A stretch of 40,941 bases of DNA. It comes from Acidobacteria bacterium 13_2_20CM_2_57_6. Lineage in GTDB: Bacteria; Acidobacteriota; Terriglobia; Acidiferrales; UBA7541. The stretch spans positions 1 through 40,941 of the forward strand of contig MNEA01000136.1 of the NCBI GenBank assembly GCA_001917435.1, written 5' to 3'. A model generated the notes under the pieces. That model saw only the letters and a program-made list of their open reading frames with translations, had not been told where the DNA came from and did no database searches. Of this stretch, positions 22,961-31,138 are shown piece by piece; position 1 is the first letter of the stretch, and the number at the start of each line of letters is the position of its first letter. A program made the position numbers and the translations under genes.

Positions 22961-23839
22961 ATGGATGTGAAGACGATCGCAGTGATTGGCGCAGGCACAA
23001 TGGGGCGGGGAATCGCCTACGCCGCTGCTTTCGGCGGCTACCATACGATCCTCGAAGATGTTTCGCGGCATGTGCTTGACCAAGGCGTTGCCTGGATTCG
23101 CCAATCCTTTGAAGAAGGAGTAGCGCGCGGCAAGGTGGAACCCGGCGTTCGCGATCGGGCGCTGGCGCTGATTTCGACAGCCAATAACGTCGAGAATGCG
23201 ATTCGCGACGCTGAGCTCATAATCGAAGCGGTTCCCGAAGAGCTGGAGATGAAGCTGGAACTCTTTACTATCTTTGACAAGTTCGCCAAGGCCGGCGCCA
23301 TTTTTGCAAGCAACACTTCCTCACTTTCGATCACGGATTTTACGGACGTCACCGTTTCGCGCGATCGCTGCATTGGAATGCATTTCTTCAATCCTGTGCC
23401 AAAAATGAAACTCATCGAGATCGTGAAGACCCCGCACACTTCGGATGAAAGCGTAGCCACCTGCCGCGAGGTTGCCCGGCGCATGGGCAAGGAAGTGGTG
23501 ATCGTCAACGAAGCGCCCGGATTTATCACCACGCGCGTAAATGCGCTGATCGGCAACGAAGCGTTCACCATGCTCGAAGCGGGAATTGCCACGCCCGAAG
23601 ATATCGACAAGGCGCTGAAGCTGGGGCTGAACCATCCCATGGGGCCGTTTGAGCTGGTCGATCTCGTCGGACTCGATGTACGGCTTAAGATTCTTGAGTA
23701 TCTCCATCAAACGTTGGGCGAAAAGTACCGCCCGAATTCCTTGTTGCGGCAATACGTCCAGGAAGGGCGGCTGGGCCGCAAGACGGGACGCGGTGTCTAT
23801 GAGTATCCGCAACAAAAAGCCGCGGAGAAAAAAGCGTAG
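22961..23839 (+). CDS. 3-hydroxyacyl-CoA dehydrogenase (HBDH type)
   Basis: 292 residues. Rossmann motif IAVIGAGTMGRGIAYAAA, then SNTSSLSITDFTDV, the catalytic-site strand CIGMHFFNPVPKMKLIEIV, and the C-terminal dimer domain (NEAPGFITTRVNALIGNEAF, GLNHPMGPFELVDLVGLD). It oxidises 3-hydroxyacyl-CoA with NAD in beta-oxidation or butanoate-type pathways. A GTG at 22952 is possible, but GGAG lies 8 bases before the ATG at 22961, so I use that. With the two crotonase-fold enzymes upstream it supplies two or three steps of an acyl-CoA pathway; no thiolase or acyl-CoA dehydrogenase is in the window. Confidence 0.88.
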   Translation: MDVKTIAVIGAGTMGRGIAYAAAFGGYHTILEDVSRHVLDQGVAWIRQSFEEGVARGKVEPGVRDRALALISTANNVENAIRDAELIIEAVPEELEMKLELFTIFDKFAKAGAIFASNTSSLSITDFTDVTVSRDRCIGMHFFNPVPKMKLIEIVKTPHTSDESVATCREVARRMGKEVVIVNEAPGFITTRVNALIGNEAFTMLEAGIATPEDIDKALKLGLNHPMGPFELVDLVGLDVRLKILEYLHQTLGEKYRPNSLLRQYVQEGRLGRKTGRGVYEYPQQKAAEKKA

Positions 23840-23869
23840 CCGTGCCGGAAAGAATGGATTGACTCCACG

Positions 23870-24427
23870 ATGAAATCACTTGCCGAGAGAATCGTCATTC
23901 AGCAAGGTGACCTGACGGAGATGGATGCGGACGCCATCGTCAACGCGGCCAACAACGATTTGGTTTTGGGCGCGGGCGTTGCCGGCGCGATTCGCCGCAA
24001 AGGCGGTGAAGAAATCCAGCGTGAATGCGACGCTATCGGCAGCATCCCGGTCGGTTATGCGGCGATTACCACGGGAGGAAAACTGAAAGCGCGATTCGTG
24101 ATTCATGCCGCGAGCATGCAGCTTGGCGGCAAGACGAACGCGGACGCGCTGCGGCGTTCCACGGCCCATTCCTTGAAGATCGCCAATGAGCGCGGGCTGA
24201 AGACGATCGCATTTCCTGCGGTTGGCACCGGCATTGCGGGATTTCCGCTGAAAGATTGTGCGGAGATCATGCTTCGTGAGGCGGCGCAGCACCTGAGAGG
24301 AGAAACCTCTCTCGAAACGGTCTATTTCGTGCTTTTCGACGAGGCGGCTCAGGGAATGTTTGAACGGGCCTGGAAAAAAATCCAGGCGGAGGCCGCTTCG
24401 GGTTCAGTAGGAGCCAAAGGCGCGTGA
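23870..24427 (+). CDS. Macro-domain protein (ADP-ribose/O-acetyl-ADP-ribose hydrolase type)
   Basis: 185 residues. The macro fold is clear: GDLTEMDADAIVNAANNDLV, GAGVAGAIRRKGGEEIQREC, GKLKARFVIHAAS and FPAVGTGIAGFPLKDCAEIM. Macro domains bind ADP-ribose and often hydrolyse O-acetyl-ADP-ribose or mono-ADP-ribosyl esters. The NAAN and GAGVAG elements of active hydrolases are present. Its last codons overlap the GTG start of the methyltransferase gene by 4 bases (GTGA), indicating coupling. Confidence 0.87.
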   Translation: MKSLAERIVIQQGDLTEMDADAIVNAANNDLVLGAGVAGAIRRKGGEEIQRECDAIGSIPVGYAAITTGGKLKARFVIHAASMQLGGKTNADALRRSTAHSLKIANERGLKTIAFPAVGTGIAGFPLKDCAEIMLREAAQHLRGETSLETVYFVLFDEAAQGMFERAWKKIQAEAASGSVGAKGA

Positions 24428-25557
24428 CGCCGCTCGCTGAATTACTTGCTGACCGCATTCGCCGATTCGGCCCCATCACGTTCGCGGACTTCATGCGCGA
24501 ATGCCTCTATCATCCCGTTCACGGCTACTACAGCAAAGCGGAGTTCAAACGCTTCGCCGATTACTACACCAGCGCCGATGTGCATCCCATTTTTGCCCGG
24601 CTTCTGGCGCGGCAGTTCGCTGAGATGTGGGAAACTCTCGGCCGCCCGGAGGAGTTTACGCTTGTCGAGGGCGGAGCGGGCGCGGGGCGGTTTGCTTCGC
24701 AAGTTCTCGATTTTTGCGAAGCAAAGCTTCCTGTTTTTTATGATGCGCTGCGCTACGTCGCTGTGGAGCGTTCCGCTGCGCGGCGCGAACAGGCTACGGT
24801 TTGCTCGAAGCGCCACGCGGCTGCCGGACACTTCGCGAGTTCCGCTGAAGTTCCGGCGCACATTGTGGCAGGGTGCTTTTTTTCCAATGAATTGGTGGAT
24901 GCGCTGCCGGTACACCGGGTATTAATGGAGAGCGGCGCGCTGAAAGAAACCTTCGTTGGCTTCCGCGATGGGAAGTTCGTGGACACGCTGGCGCCGGTCT
25001 CGACTTGCGCTATCTCCGAATATTTTGCAGCTCAAAACATTACTCTGCACGATAGCCAGCACACTGAAGCGGGGCTGGAAGCGTGCGACTGGATCAGTGA
25101 AATTGGCCGGCGTCTCGGACGCGGCTACGTGCTCACGATTGACTACGGCCATCCCGCGAGCGACCTCTTTGACGAGCACCACATGCGCGGCACGCTGCTG
25201 GCGTATCAGAATCATCGCGCCAGCGAAGATTTTTATTCCGCACCGGGCGAGCAGGATTTGACGGCGCACGTCAATTTCACGGCGCTCGAATTGTGGGGAA
25301 AACGGTCAGGCCTCGAAACCGCGGGCTTTACTTCACAGACGGCCTGCCTGCTCGCGCTCGGCCAGGGCAATGAATTTGCCGACCTCTACGATGAGGGGCA
25401 AACCGAAGCGGAGCACACGAAAGCGCGGTTGCAACTCAAGATGCTGATTCACCCGGAAGGAATGGGCGAACGGTTTCAAGTGCTGGCGCAACGAAAAGGG
25501 GTCTGCGCCTCGCCATTGACCGGCCTGGCCGGGATGTCACCAAGCATTTCCGGCTAA
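24424..25557 (+). CDS. MidA/NDUFAF7-family SAM-dependent methyltransferase
   Basis: 377 residues of the DUF185/MidA family: FADFMRECLYHPVHGYYSK, DVHPIFARLLARQFAEMWE, the SAM-binding LVEGGAGAGRFASQVLDF, and FFSNELVDALPVHRV (the usual NELLDALP block). RGYVLTIDYGHPASDLF and GEQDLTAHVNFTALE complete the pattern. NDUFAF7 methylates an arginine of respiratory complex I in eukaryotes; bacterial substrates are mostly unknown. The start is a GTG overlapping the macro-domain stop, with AGGAG about 10 bases upstream. It is the last gene of the operon. Confidence 0.88.
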   Translation: MTPLAELLADRIRRFGPITFADFMRECLYHPVHGYYSKAEFKRFADYYTSADVHPIFARLLARQFAEMWETLGRPEEFTLVEGGAGAGRFASQVLDFCEAKLPVFYDALRYVAVERSAARREQATVCSKRHAAAGHFASSAEVPAHIVAGCFFSNELVDALPVHRVLMESGALKETFVGFRDGKFVDTLAPVSTCAISEYFAAQNITLHDSQHTEAGLEACDWISEIGRRLGRGYVLTIDYGHPASDLFDEHHMRGTLLAYQNHRASEDFYSAPGEQDLTAHVNFTALELWGKRSGLETAGFTSQTACLLALGQGNEFADLYDEGQTEAEHTKARLQLKMLIHPEGMGERFQVLAQRKGVCASPLTGLAGMSPSISG

Positions 25558-25689
25558 AAATGCCACCCTCTCTCCCATTCCCCTGTTTTTCATCAAGTGG
25601 TGATTCTAAAGGGACTTACGTTGCACCAAAGTGGTGCAGAATTTTGCCCTCCTTTGCGTGCTTCACCAGCCAGGATTTGCGCCGGAAAC

Positions 25690-25715
25690 AAAAAAAGCGG
25701 CAGAGAACCCGCCGC
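25690..25715 (-). terminator. Rho-independent terminator of the M1-like/TPR gene
   Basis: On the minus strand a GCGGC/GCCGC stem (25715-25711 with 25701-25697) with a 9-base loop is followed by seven T residues. It lies about 107 bases after the end of the M1-like gene, the last gene of the minus-strand block. Confidence 0.6.
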
Positions 25716-25724
25716 CTACGGAAA

Positions 25725-25750
25725 TGCCTCCGGCCTGAAGGCCTGAGCTA
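25725..25750. repeat. Palindromic GGCC-TGAA-GGCC element in the convergent intergenic region
   Basis: A 12-base palindrome (25732-25743) flanked by imperfect CTC/GAG arms lies in the 264-base gap between the convergent operons. It looks like a small REP-type intergenic repeat, but copies elsewhere cannot be checked here. Confidence 0.35.
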
Positions 25751-25821
25751 CAGGTTTCGGATGACAGGTTTGCGTTGAGCGGCGGGAGGAGTTTTTATCC
25801 GATGCGCTACGGGAAGAGTTT

Positions 25822-27975
25822 TCATTGTGGGGGAGGGGTGGGCTTTTTCAGGACGGGCTTTTCGCCGGAGGCAGGGGTGGGGATCGCCAAGGCGGGTTTT
25901 GCGGGTTCATTGGTGGCAGGGGCGGCGACAGAAGTACCGCCCTCGGAGTACGCTTTTTTCAGGTAGCGTTCGGCGGTTCCTTGGGCTCCGCCCGTGTTGT
26001 CATTGGTTTGTTTGGCTTTGCTGTATTCATTGACGGCGCGCTCGCGCTGCCCCAGCAAATCAAAAATCTCTCCAAGATAAATGTGGCTCCAGACTTCGGT
26101 CCACTTTTCCGACGGTTCCGGAACAGTTTGCAAGGCTTCCTTGAAGGCGTTTGCGGACGCCTGATAGTTTTTCTGGTAGAAGAACGCCTCACCCATGCGG
26201 AAATTGGCCAACGGCCGGTTCGGCTGAATGGAAAGCGCCCGCTGATACTGCGTCACGGCATCGTAGAAGCGCCCTTGTTCAGCCAAATCCTCGCCTCGGG
26301 CGATGGCGGCGCGGGCACGCAGCGAAGTGCTGCCCTTGAGGATCAGGTTATTGGGATCGATTTTGATTCCGCCGGCTTTCGGGCGGCCGAAGGTTTCGAC
26401 AGTGAATCCCGATTCGGTGCCGATCACGTCGATGGTTTTCAACTCCGGATTTCCTTCCGTATCGATACGCAATTCCACCGGCATGCGAAACGTGTCCAAG
26501 GGCTGCTTAATCTTGCCCACGATGCGAAAGCCCTTGGGTGTGCGGTACACGACGTATTCCAGCGAGAATTCCGGCACGCCCGTTGAATTCAGCCATTGGG
26601 CGAAAAACGCCTGTAGGTTCGGAGGGTCTTGCTGCGGTCTGACGGCGGCTTGGGCGCGGCGCTCGGCGATCTTTTCAAAGTCGTCGATGCCAGCGCTCTT
26701 TTCCGCAAATTGAAAGTAGAAGTCGTGCAAGGCGGCTTTGAAGGCGATGTCGCCCATTTGGGCCCGTAACATGTGAAAAAGCATCGCGCCTTTGTTCATC
26801 ACCACGGAACGATAATCGGGGGAGTAGGGAGCTAAGCGCGCTGCTTGCGCGATAGGCGCGGCGTCTTCATACATCAGCGCGCCGACGGCAAATTCGTCCA
26901 CGGCGCGGAGTCCCGCTTCTTTGCCGGCGTTTTGCTCGGCGTAGAGCGCTTCGGAATACCGCGCCAAGCCGTCGCTGATCCAGACGTCGCCCGGGGTAGC
27001 CGGCAAAACCTGAACTCCCCACCATTGCGAAGCCACCAGGCGCGCAATGGTCCTGTCGGCGCCCTTGGGATCCCAGGCGCGCTGGCTTAGGAGCAAAACT
27101 CCGGGGGCCGCGAAATCGCGAAGGGTGCCGTCGGGAATCTGGATCAAAGTGAAACTGGGGTCCGGAATTGGCCCAAACATATCCGAAAAAATAATCGCCG
27201 AGCGCGCGACGCTCGACGCAAATTCCGCGGCATTCGCGGAGGACGCCTTCGGGGCGTAGACCGCGACGTTGATTCCTTCGGCCTGCTTGGGATTGAGCTG
27301 GAGATTGCCCACGACGAACGTGCCATGCGGCGCCGGATTCTTGCAATCGAAAGTGTAGAGAAGCCGGCCGCCTTCCACGGCATTCTTGCCGGGCATAGGC
27401 GTTGGAGCGGAGGCTTTGCCGGTTCCGGCCACAGCGAATGAATCTGGAACGTTCAGGCGAAAAGTCGCGGTGTAGCGGTTCGACGGAAAGTCCGTGAGCG
27501 GGAACCACCTTGCCGGGAGCAGCAGATAAGCGCCATCTTTGTTAATCACAGCGGCTCGAACACCGGGCACAGGGCTGTTTTCTTCGTTTACGAGCAAGCC
27601 CGAATACGTATAGGTGAGGGTGACGTGGCCGGCAGTGGCGACGGGCGTGGGCAACTGGACGACAACGACGAGGGGGTTCTGATTGTCGCGCTCGAAGGTA
27701 AGCGGCTTGCCGTCGGGTCCTTTGACCTCTTTCACGATTAGATTGGGGTGCAGCTCGACGCGCACGCTGCTGGAGGCTTCCACGGCCTTGAAATCGATTT
27801 TTGTGACCGCGGAAATCGATTGGCCGATGGCGTCCACAGACGCGGATACATCGTAGTGTTCGGCGAGGAAAGTCGCGGCCCGGGGAACCTGCGCGTGGAG
27901 AGGAGCAGCAAGGCAGGAAAGACAAATCAGCGCAGAGACGCAAGAAGCGCCTGAAACTCTTCGGCGAAGGGCCAT
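25822..27975 (-). CDS. Secreted M1-peptidase-like TPR protein, catalytically degenerate
   Basis: 717 residues. A signal peptide (ALICLSCLAAPLHA) leads to a beta-rich M1-like N-domain, then a region aligned to the M1 catalytic domain: RLVASQWWG (312-320) stands where HExxHQWWG should be, and ISDGLARYSEALY (about 333-345) where the third zinc ligand, Glu, should be. All three zinc ligands are thus replaced, and no GAMEN motif is seen (APGVLLLSQRAW instead). TPR-like helices occupy about 570-660 (GRFYDAVTQYQRALSIQPNR, NYQASANAFKEAL), and the tail is Pro/Ala rich. I infer a non-enzymatic scaffold or binding protein in the periplasm. Start: ATG 27975 with GGGG 4 bases upstream; a longer frame to 28116 overlaps lpxB. 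Confidence 0.75.
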   Translation of the reverse strand: MALRRRVSGASCVSALICLSCLAAPLHAQVPRAATFLAEHYDVSASVDAIGQSISAVTKIDFKAVEASSSVRVELHPNLIVKEVKGPDGKPLTFERDNQNPLVVVVQLPTPVATAGHVTLTYTYSGLLVNEENSPVPGVRAAVINKDGAYLLLPARWFPLTDFPSNRYTATFRLNVPDSFAVAGTGKASAPTPMPGKNAVEGGRLLYTFDCKNPAPHGTFVVGNLQLNPKQAEGINVAVYAPKASSANAAEFASSVARSAIIFSDMFGPIPDPSFTLIQIPDGTLRDFAAPGVLLLSQRAWDPKGADRTIARLVASQWWGVQVLPATPGDVWISDGLARYSEALYAEQNAGKEAGLRAVDEFAVGALMYEDAAPIAQAARLAPYSPDYRSVVMNKGAMLFHMLRAQMGDIAFKAALHDFYFQFAEKSAGIDDFEKIAERRAQAAVRPQQDPPNLQAFFAQWLNSTGVPEFSLEYVVYRTPKGFRIVGKIKQPLDTFRMPVELRIDTEGNPELKTIDVIGTESGFTVETFGRPKAGGIKIDPNNLILKGSTSLRARAAIARGEDLAEQGRFYDAVTQYQRALSIQPNRPLANFRMGEAFFYQKNYQASANAFKEALQTVPEPSEKWTEVWSHIYLGEIFDLLGQRERAVNEYSKAKQTNDNTGGAQGTAERYLKKAYSEGGTSVAAPATNEPAKPALAIPTPASGEKPVLKKPTPPPQ

Positions 27976-28036
27976 CGGACCCCTTTCAAATGTCTTCAAT
28001 TTTGCACCAATGTACAGTAATAGGATACCAAACCAC

Positions 28037-29203
28037 TCACTTTGCGTTGCTTGGGGCTGCGCCAAGTAGCTTTGCAATCTCATCCGCAGCCCGTTCGACG
28101 GCTCCCGGGGGACCAAGTAGGCGCCGCACTTCCGCCAAGCCGCGGCTCATTTCTTCCACTCGTTGTTTGCCTTCTTCCGAGCCGGAGAGCAGCTTTTCCG
28201 CTTCTGCGGCGACTTGCTGGGGAGTGAAGTCGTTTTGGATTAATTCGGGCACGACGGCGCGCCCGGCGATCAAATTCACCATGCTGAAGAACTTGGTTCG
28301 GACGAGCGGTTTTGCGAGGCGCGCGGTCATCGGTGAGAGCCGGTAAACGACGATCATCGGTTTGCCGAGGAGCGCGGTCTCCACCGTGGCTGTGCCACTG
28401 GAAACGATCGCCAGGTCTGCAGCGGACAAAGCGTTGTAGGTATCGTCCTTGGCAAAACAAACATGCCAATCGGAAGGGAATCGCGCCTGGAGCTGCGCGA
28501 TATCCAGACCGGGGGCAACGGCAATCACAATCGCAAGCGGGCTCTTCAGCCTTTGGCGGATCTCCGATAGAGCGTCAACCAGCACCGGCAAATGGTGAGC
28601 GATTTCTCCCCGCCGGCTGCCCGGCAGAATGGTCAATATTTTGCTTCGTTCTTCCAGACCGTATTTCTTGCAAAATAATTCCCGAGTCAGCGTGGGCTCT
28701 ACGTTTCCTACCAGCGGGTGGCCGATGAATTTCACGGGCACGCCGGCATCGGCATAGAACTTCTCTTCGAAGGGGAAGATGCAGAGTGCGTAGGCGAACC
28801 GCCTGCGCACCAAATCCACGCGCCAGGGACGCCAGGCCCAGAATTGCGGACAGATGTAGTAAACGTTGCGAATGCCCCTGGGGCGCAGCTTGCGAGCGAG
28901 GCGAAGATGAAAGCCGGGGAAGTCCGTGAGAATCGCAAGGGGCGGCCGACGGCGCTCCGCTTCATCGACGAGGCGACGCATGGCACGGAATAAGGAGGGC
29001 AAGCGCTTGAGCACTTCGGTGATTCCGACGACGGAAACTTCGGAATAATCGGTGATGATCTCAACGCCCGCGGCGCGCATTTGCGGCCCGCCCATTCCGA
29101 AAATCGCGACGTCGAGGCGCTGCTTGAGAGCAGTGGCAAGGCGCGCGGCGTACATGTCTCCGGAAGCTTCACCGGCGGAGAGAAGGAGCGGAATGGGTGG
29201 CAT
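28037..29203 (-). CDS. lpxB: Lipid-A-disaccharide synthase
   Basis: 388 residues of GT19 family LpxB. Signatures: LLLSAGEASGDMYAARL, FGMGGPQMRAAGVEII, LTDFPGFHLRLAR, YYICPQFWAWRPWRV, KFIGHPLVGNV, LPGSRRGEI and the acceptor-end block SSGTATVETALLGKPMIVVY with FFSMVNLIAGRAVVPELIQ. It joins UDP-diacylglucosamine and lipid X to form the lipid A disaccharide at the inner membrane face. It follows the ABC exporter gene by 18 bases and likely belongs to the same operon. That pairing suggests the exporter could handle lipid A-related cargo, though this is inference. Confidence 0.93.
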   Translation of the reverse strand: MPPIPLLLSAGEASGDMYAARLATALKQRLDVAIFGMGGPQMRAAGVEIITDYSEVSVVGITEVLKRLPSLFRAMRRLVDEAERRRPPLAILTDFPGFHLRLARKLRPRGIRNVYYICPQFWAWRPWRVDLVRRRFAYALCIFPFEEKFYADAGVPVKFIGHPLVGNVEPTLTRELFCKKYGLEERSKILTILPGSRRGEIAHHLPVLVDALSEIRQRLKSPLAIVIAVAPGLDIAQLQARFPSDWHVCFAKDDTYNALSAADLAIVSSGTATVETALLGKPMIVVYRLSPMTARLAKPLVRTKFFSMVNLIAGRAVVPELIQNDFTPQQVAAEAEKLLSGSEEGKQRVEEMSRGLAEVRRLLGPPGAVERAADEIAKLLGAAPSNAK

Positions 29204-29221
29204 GTCTGGATTGGGCAGGGA

Positions 29222-31138
29222 TCAGTCGTTGGCCGGCAACACCGAGGGTTCCGCCGAGCGGCCGGCTTCGAAGGGAAGGTGCAGTTCCTGCTCCTTGTAC
29301 TGCAACTGGTAAAGGCGGTAGTAGATTCCGCGGAGCGCGAGAAGCTCCTGATGGGCGCCCTGCTCGCGCAAGCGCCCTTTGTGAAACACGAGGATGCGGT
29401 CGGCGTGCTGGATGGTGCTGAGGCGGTGCGCGATGACCAGGGCGGTTCGGCCGGACAACAAGCGATTCAACGCTTCGCGAATGAGCAGCTCGGTCCTGGT
29501 GTCGACGCTGGAGGTAGCTTCGTCCAGAATCAGGAAGCGCGGATTGTGTGCCAGAGCGCGGGCGAAATTGATGAGTTGGCGCTGGCCGACGGAAAGAGTT
29601 GAGCCGCGCTCGTTGACGTTGCTGGCGACACCTTCGGGAAGAGAGCGGACGAATTCGCCGAGGCCGATTTCTTCGACGGCGCGCTCGACTGTATTGCGAT
29701 CGATATTGGGAGTGCCGAGCCGGATGTTGGTTTCGATTGTGCCGGTAAAAAGAAATGGATCCTGAAGCACGATACCGAATTGCCGCCGCAAATCCTGTAA
29801 TTCGATGGTGCGAATGTCCTTGCCGTCCAGAAGGATCTGCCCGCGCTGGACGTCGTAAAAGCGCAGCAGCAGAGAAATGAGAGTGGTCTTGCCCGCGCCC
29901 GTGTGTCCGACGATGGCGATAGTTTGGCCGGGGTCGACGCGGAAGGAAACGTCGCGCAGGACCCAATCTTCGTCGGCGGGTTCGGGGGCGCTCTTCATTT
30001 CAGGGTTTGTATGTACAAACCCTGAATCCCGGCGATAGCTGAACCACACATTGCGGAATTCGATTTCGCCGCGCGGATGGTCGAGCGGAATGGCGTTGGG
30101 GTCGGACTCGACGAGCACCGGCTCGTCGAGGAGTTTGAAGATGCGCTCGGACGCCGCCATGGCGGACTGGAGGATGTTGAATTTCTCGCTGAGATCCTGA
30201 ATCGGGCGGAAGAAGCGCTGCGCGAACATGGTGAAAGCGGTGAGGACCCCGAGAGTAAGCCCGCCGGAAAGAATGCGGTTTCCACCGGACCAATAAATCA
30301 GCGCAATGGTGGCGAAGCTGAGAAACTCGACCGCGGGATAAAAGAGCGCGTAGGCGAGAATCGCATCGCGCCAGGCGAGCATATTGTCGCGATTGCGCTT
30401 CTCGAATTCATCCATGGCCTTGCCTTCGCGGTTGAAAAGCTGCACAACGCTCATGCCGGAAATGTATTCCTGGAGAAAAGCGTTGATGCGGGCAATGGCC
30501 GTGCGGATGCGGCGATTGGCGTCGCGCACGAACTTGCGAAAAATCATGGTGACAATCAGGATGCCGGGGAGAACGGCAAGCGTATCGAGCGCGAGGCGGC
30601 GATCGATCTTGAAGAGCAGGCCAGCCATGACCACGAGGAGAAAGAAATCGTTGATCATGGTGACGACGCCGGCGGCGAAGAGGTCGTTGAGGGCGTCGAC
30701 GTCCGTAGTTACGCGGGTGACCAGCCGGCCGACGGGGTTGCGGTCGAAATAGCTCATCGGCAAACGCTGCATGTGGCCGAAAATTTCGCGGCGCATGTCG
30801 TACATGGTTTGCTGGCCGACGCGCTGCATGATGCGGATCTGAATGTATTGGGCGAGGAAGTCGAAAGTAAGGACGCCCAACAAGAGAAGGCTAAGCCAGC
30901 CGATGCCCGACCACGCCAAGGCTTCGGTGATCAGGCCCTTCAGCTCGGGAACAAAGTATTTATCGATGCCCTTTTGAAAAATGAGCGGCGGGGCCAACTC
31001 GAGCGGGGTGACGATGGCCACCATGACCAGAGCGAGGACCACGCGCCATTTGTAAGGCTTCATGTATTGCAGAAGCCTGCGCATCAAGCGCGAATCGTAC
31101 GCTTTACCGAGGGCCTCTTCTTCGTGCAGATTGCTCAT
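29222..31138 (-). CDS. ABC exporter half-transporter (canonical Walker B, LSVGQ signature)
   Basis: 638 residues: six-helix type IV exporter domain (LLQYMKPYKWRVVLALVMVA onward) and a nucleotide-binding domain with Walker A GHTGAGKT, signature LSVGQ, Walker B FLILDEATSSVD and H-loop AHRLST. Walker B keeps the catalytic Glu. The signature is LSVGQ rather than LSGGQ. The start ATG overlaps the partner's TGA (ATGA). An unusual insertion in the start of the NBD (SGFVHTNPEMKSAPEPADED, between FSYRRD and WVLRDV) is encoded by a perfect 28-base palindrome plus flank. With its partner it should form a heterodimeric exporter of the TM287/288 or BmrCD class; substrate unknown. Confidence 0.88.
   Translation of the reverse strand: MSNLHEEEALGKAYDSRLMRRLLQYMKPYKWRVVLALVMVAIVTPLELAPPLIFQKGIDKYFVPELKGLITEALAWSGIGWLSLLLLGVLTFDFLAQYIQIRIMQRVGQQTMYDMRREIFGHMQRLPMSYFDRNPVGRLVTRVTTDVDALNDLFAAGVVTMINDFFLLVVMAGLLFKIDRRLALDTLAVLPGILIVTMIFRKFVRDANRRIRTAIARINAFLQEYISGMSVVQLFNREGKAMDEFEKRNRDNMLAWRDAILAYALFYPAVEFLSFATIALIYWSGGNRILSGGLTLGVLTAFTMFAQRFFRPIQDLSEKFNILQSAMAASERIFKLLDEPVLVESDPNAIPLDHPRGEIEFRNVWFSYRRDSGFVHTNPEMKSAPEPADEDWVLRDVSFRVDPGQTIAIVGHTGAGKTTLISLLLRFYDVQRGQILLDGKDIRTIELQDLRRQFGIVLQDPFLFTGTIETNIRLGTPNIDRNTVERAVEEIGLGEFVRSLPEGVASNVNERGSTLSVGQRQLINFARALAHNPRFLILDEATSSVDTRTELLIREALNRLLSGRTALVIAHRLSTIQHADRILVFHKGRLREQGAHQELLALRGIYYRLYQLQYKEQELHLPFEAGRSAEPSVLPAND
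29999..30026. repeat. Perfect 28-bp palindrome inside an ABC transporter gene
   Basis: Two 13-base arms, TTCAGGGTTTGTA and its exact reverse complement, flank a 2-base spacer (30012-30013). It is in frame and encodes part of a linker in the nucleotide-binding domain that close relatives lack. In mRNA it would form a long hairpin. It resembles an inserted mobile palindrome or protein-binding site. Confidence 0.7.

Noticed and set aside
25558..25821. Hidden small gene or CRISPR-like repeat in the convergent gap
   Set aside because: Only a terminator and one short palindrome are visible; no repeated spacing and no frame with a ribosome site and family features.
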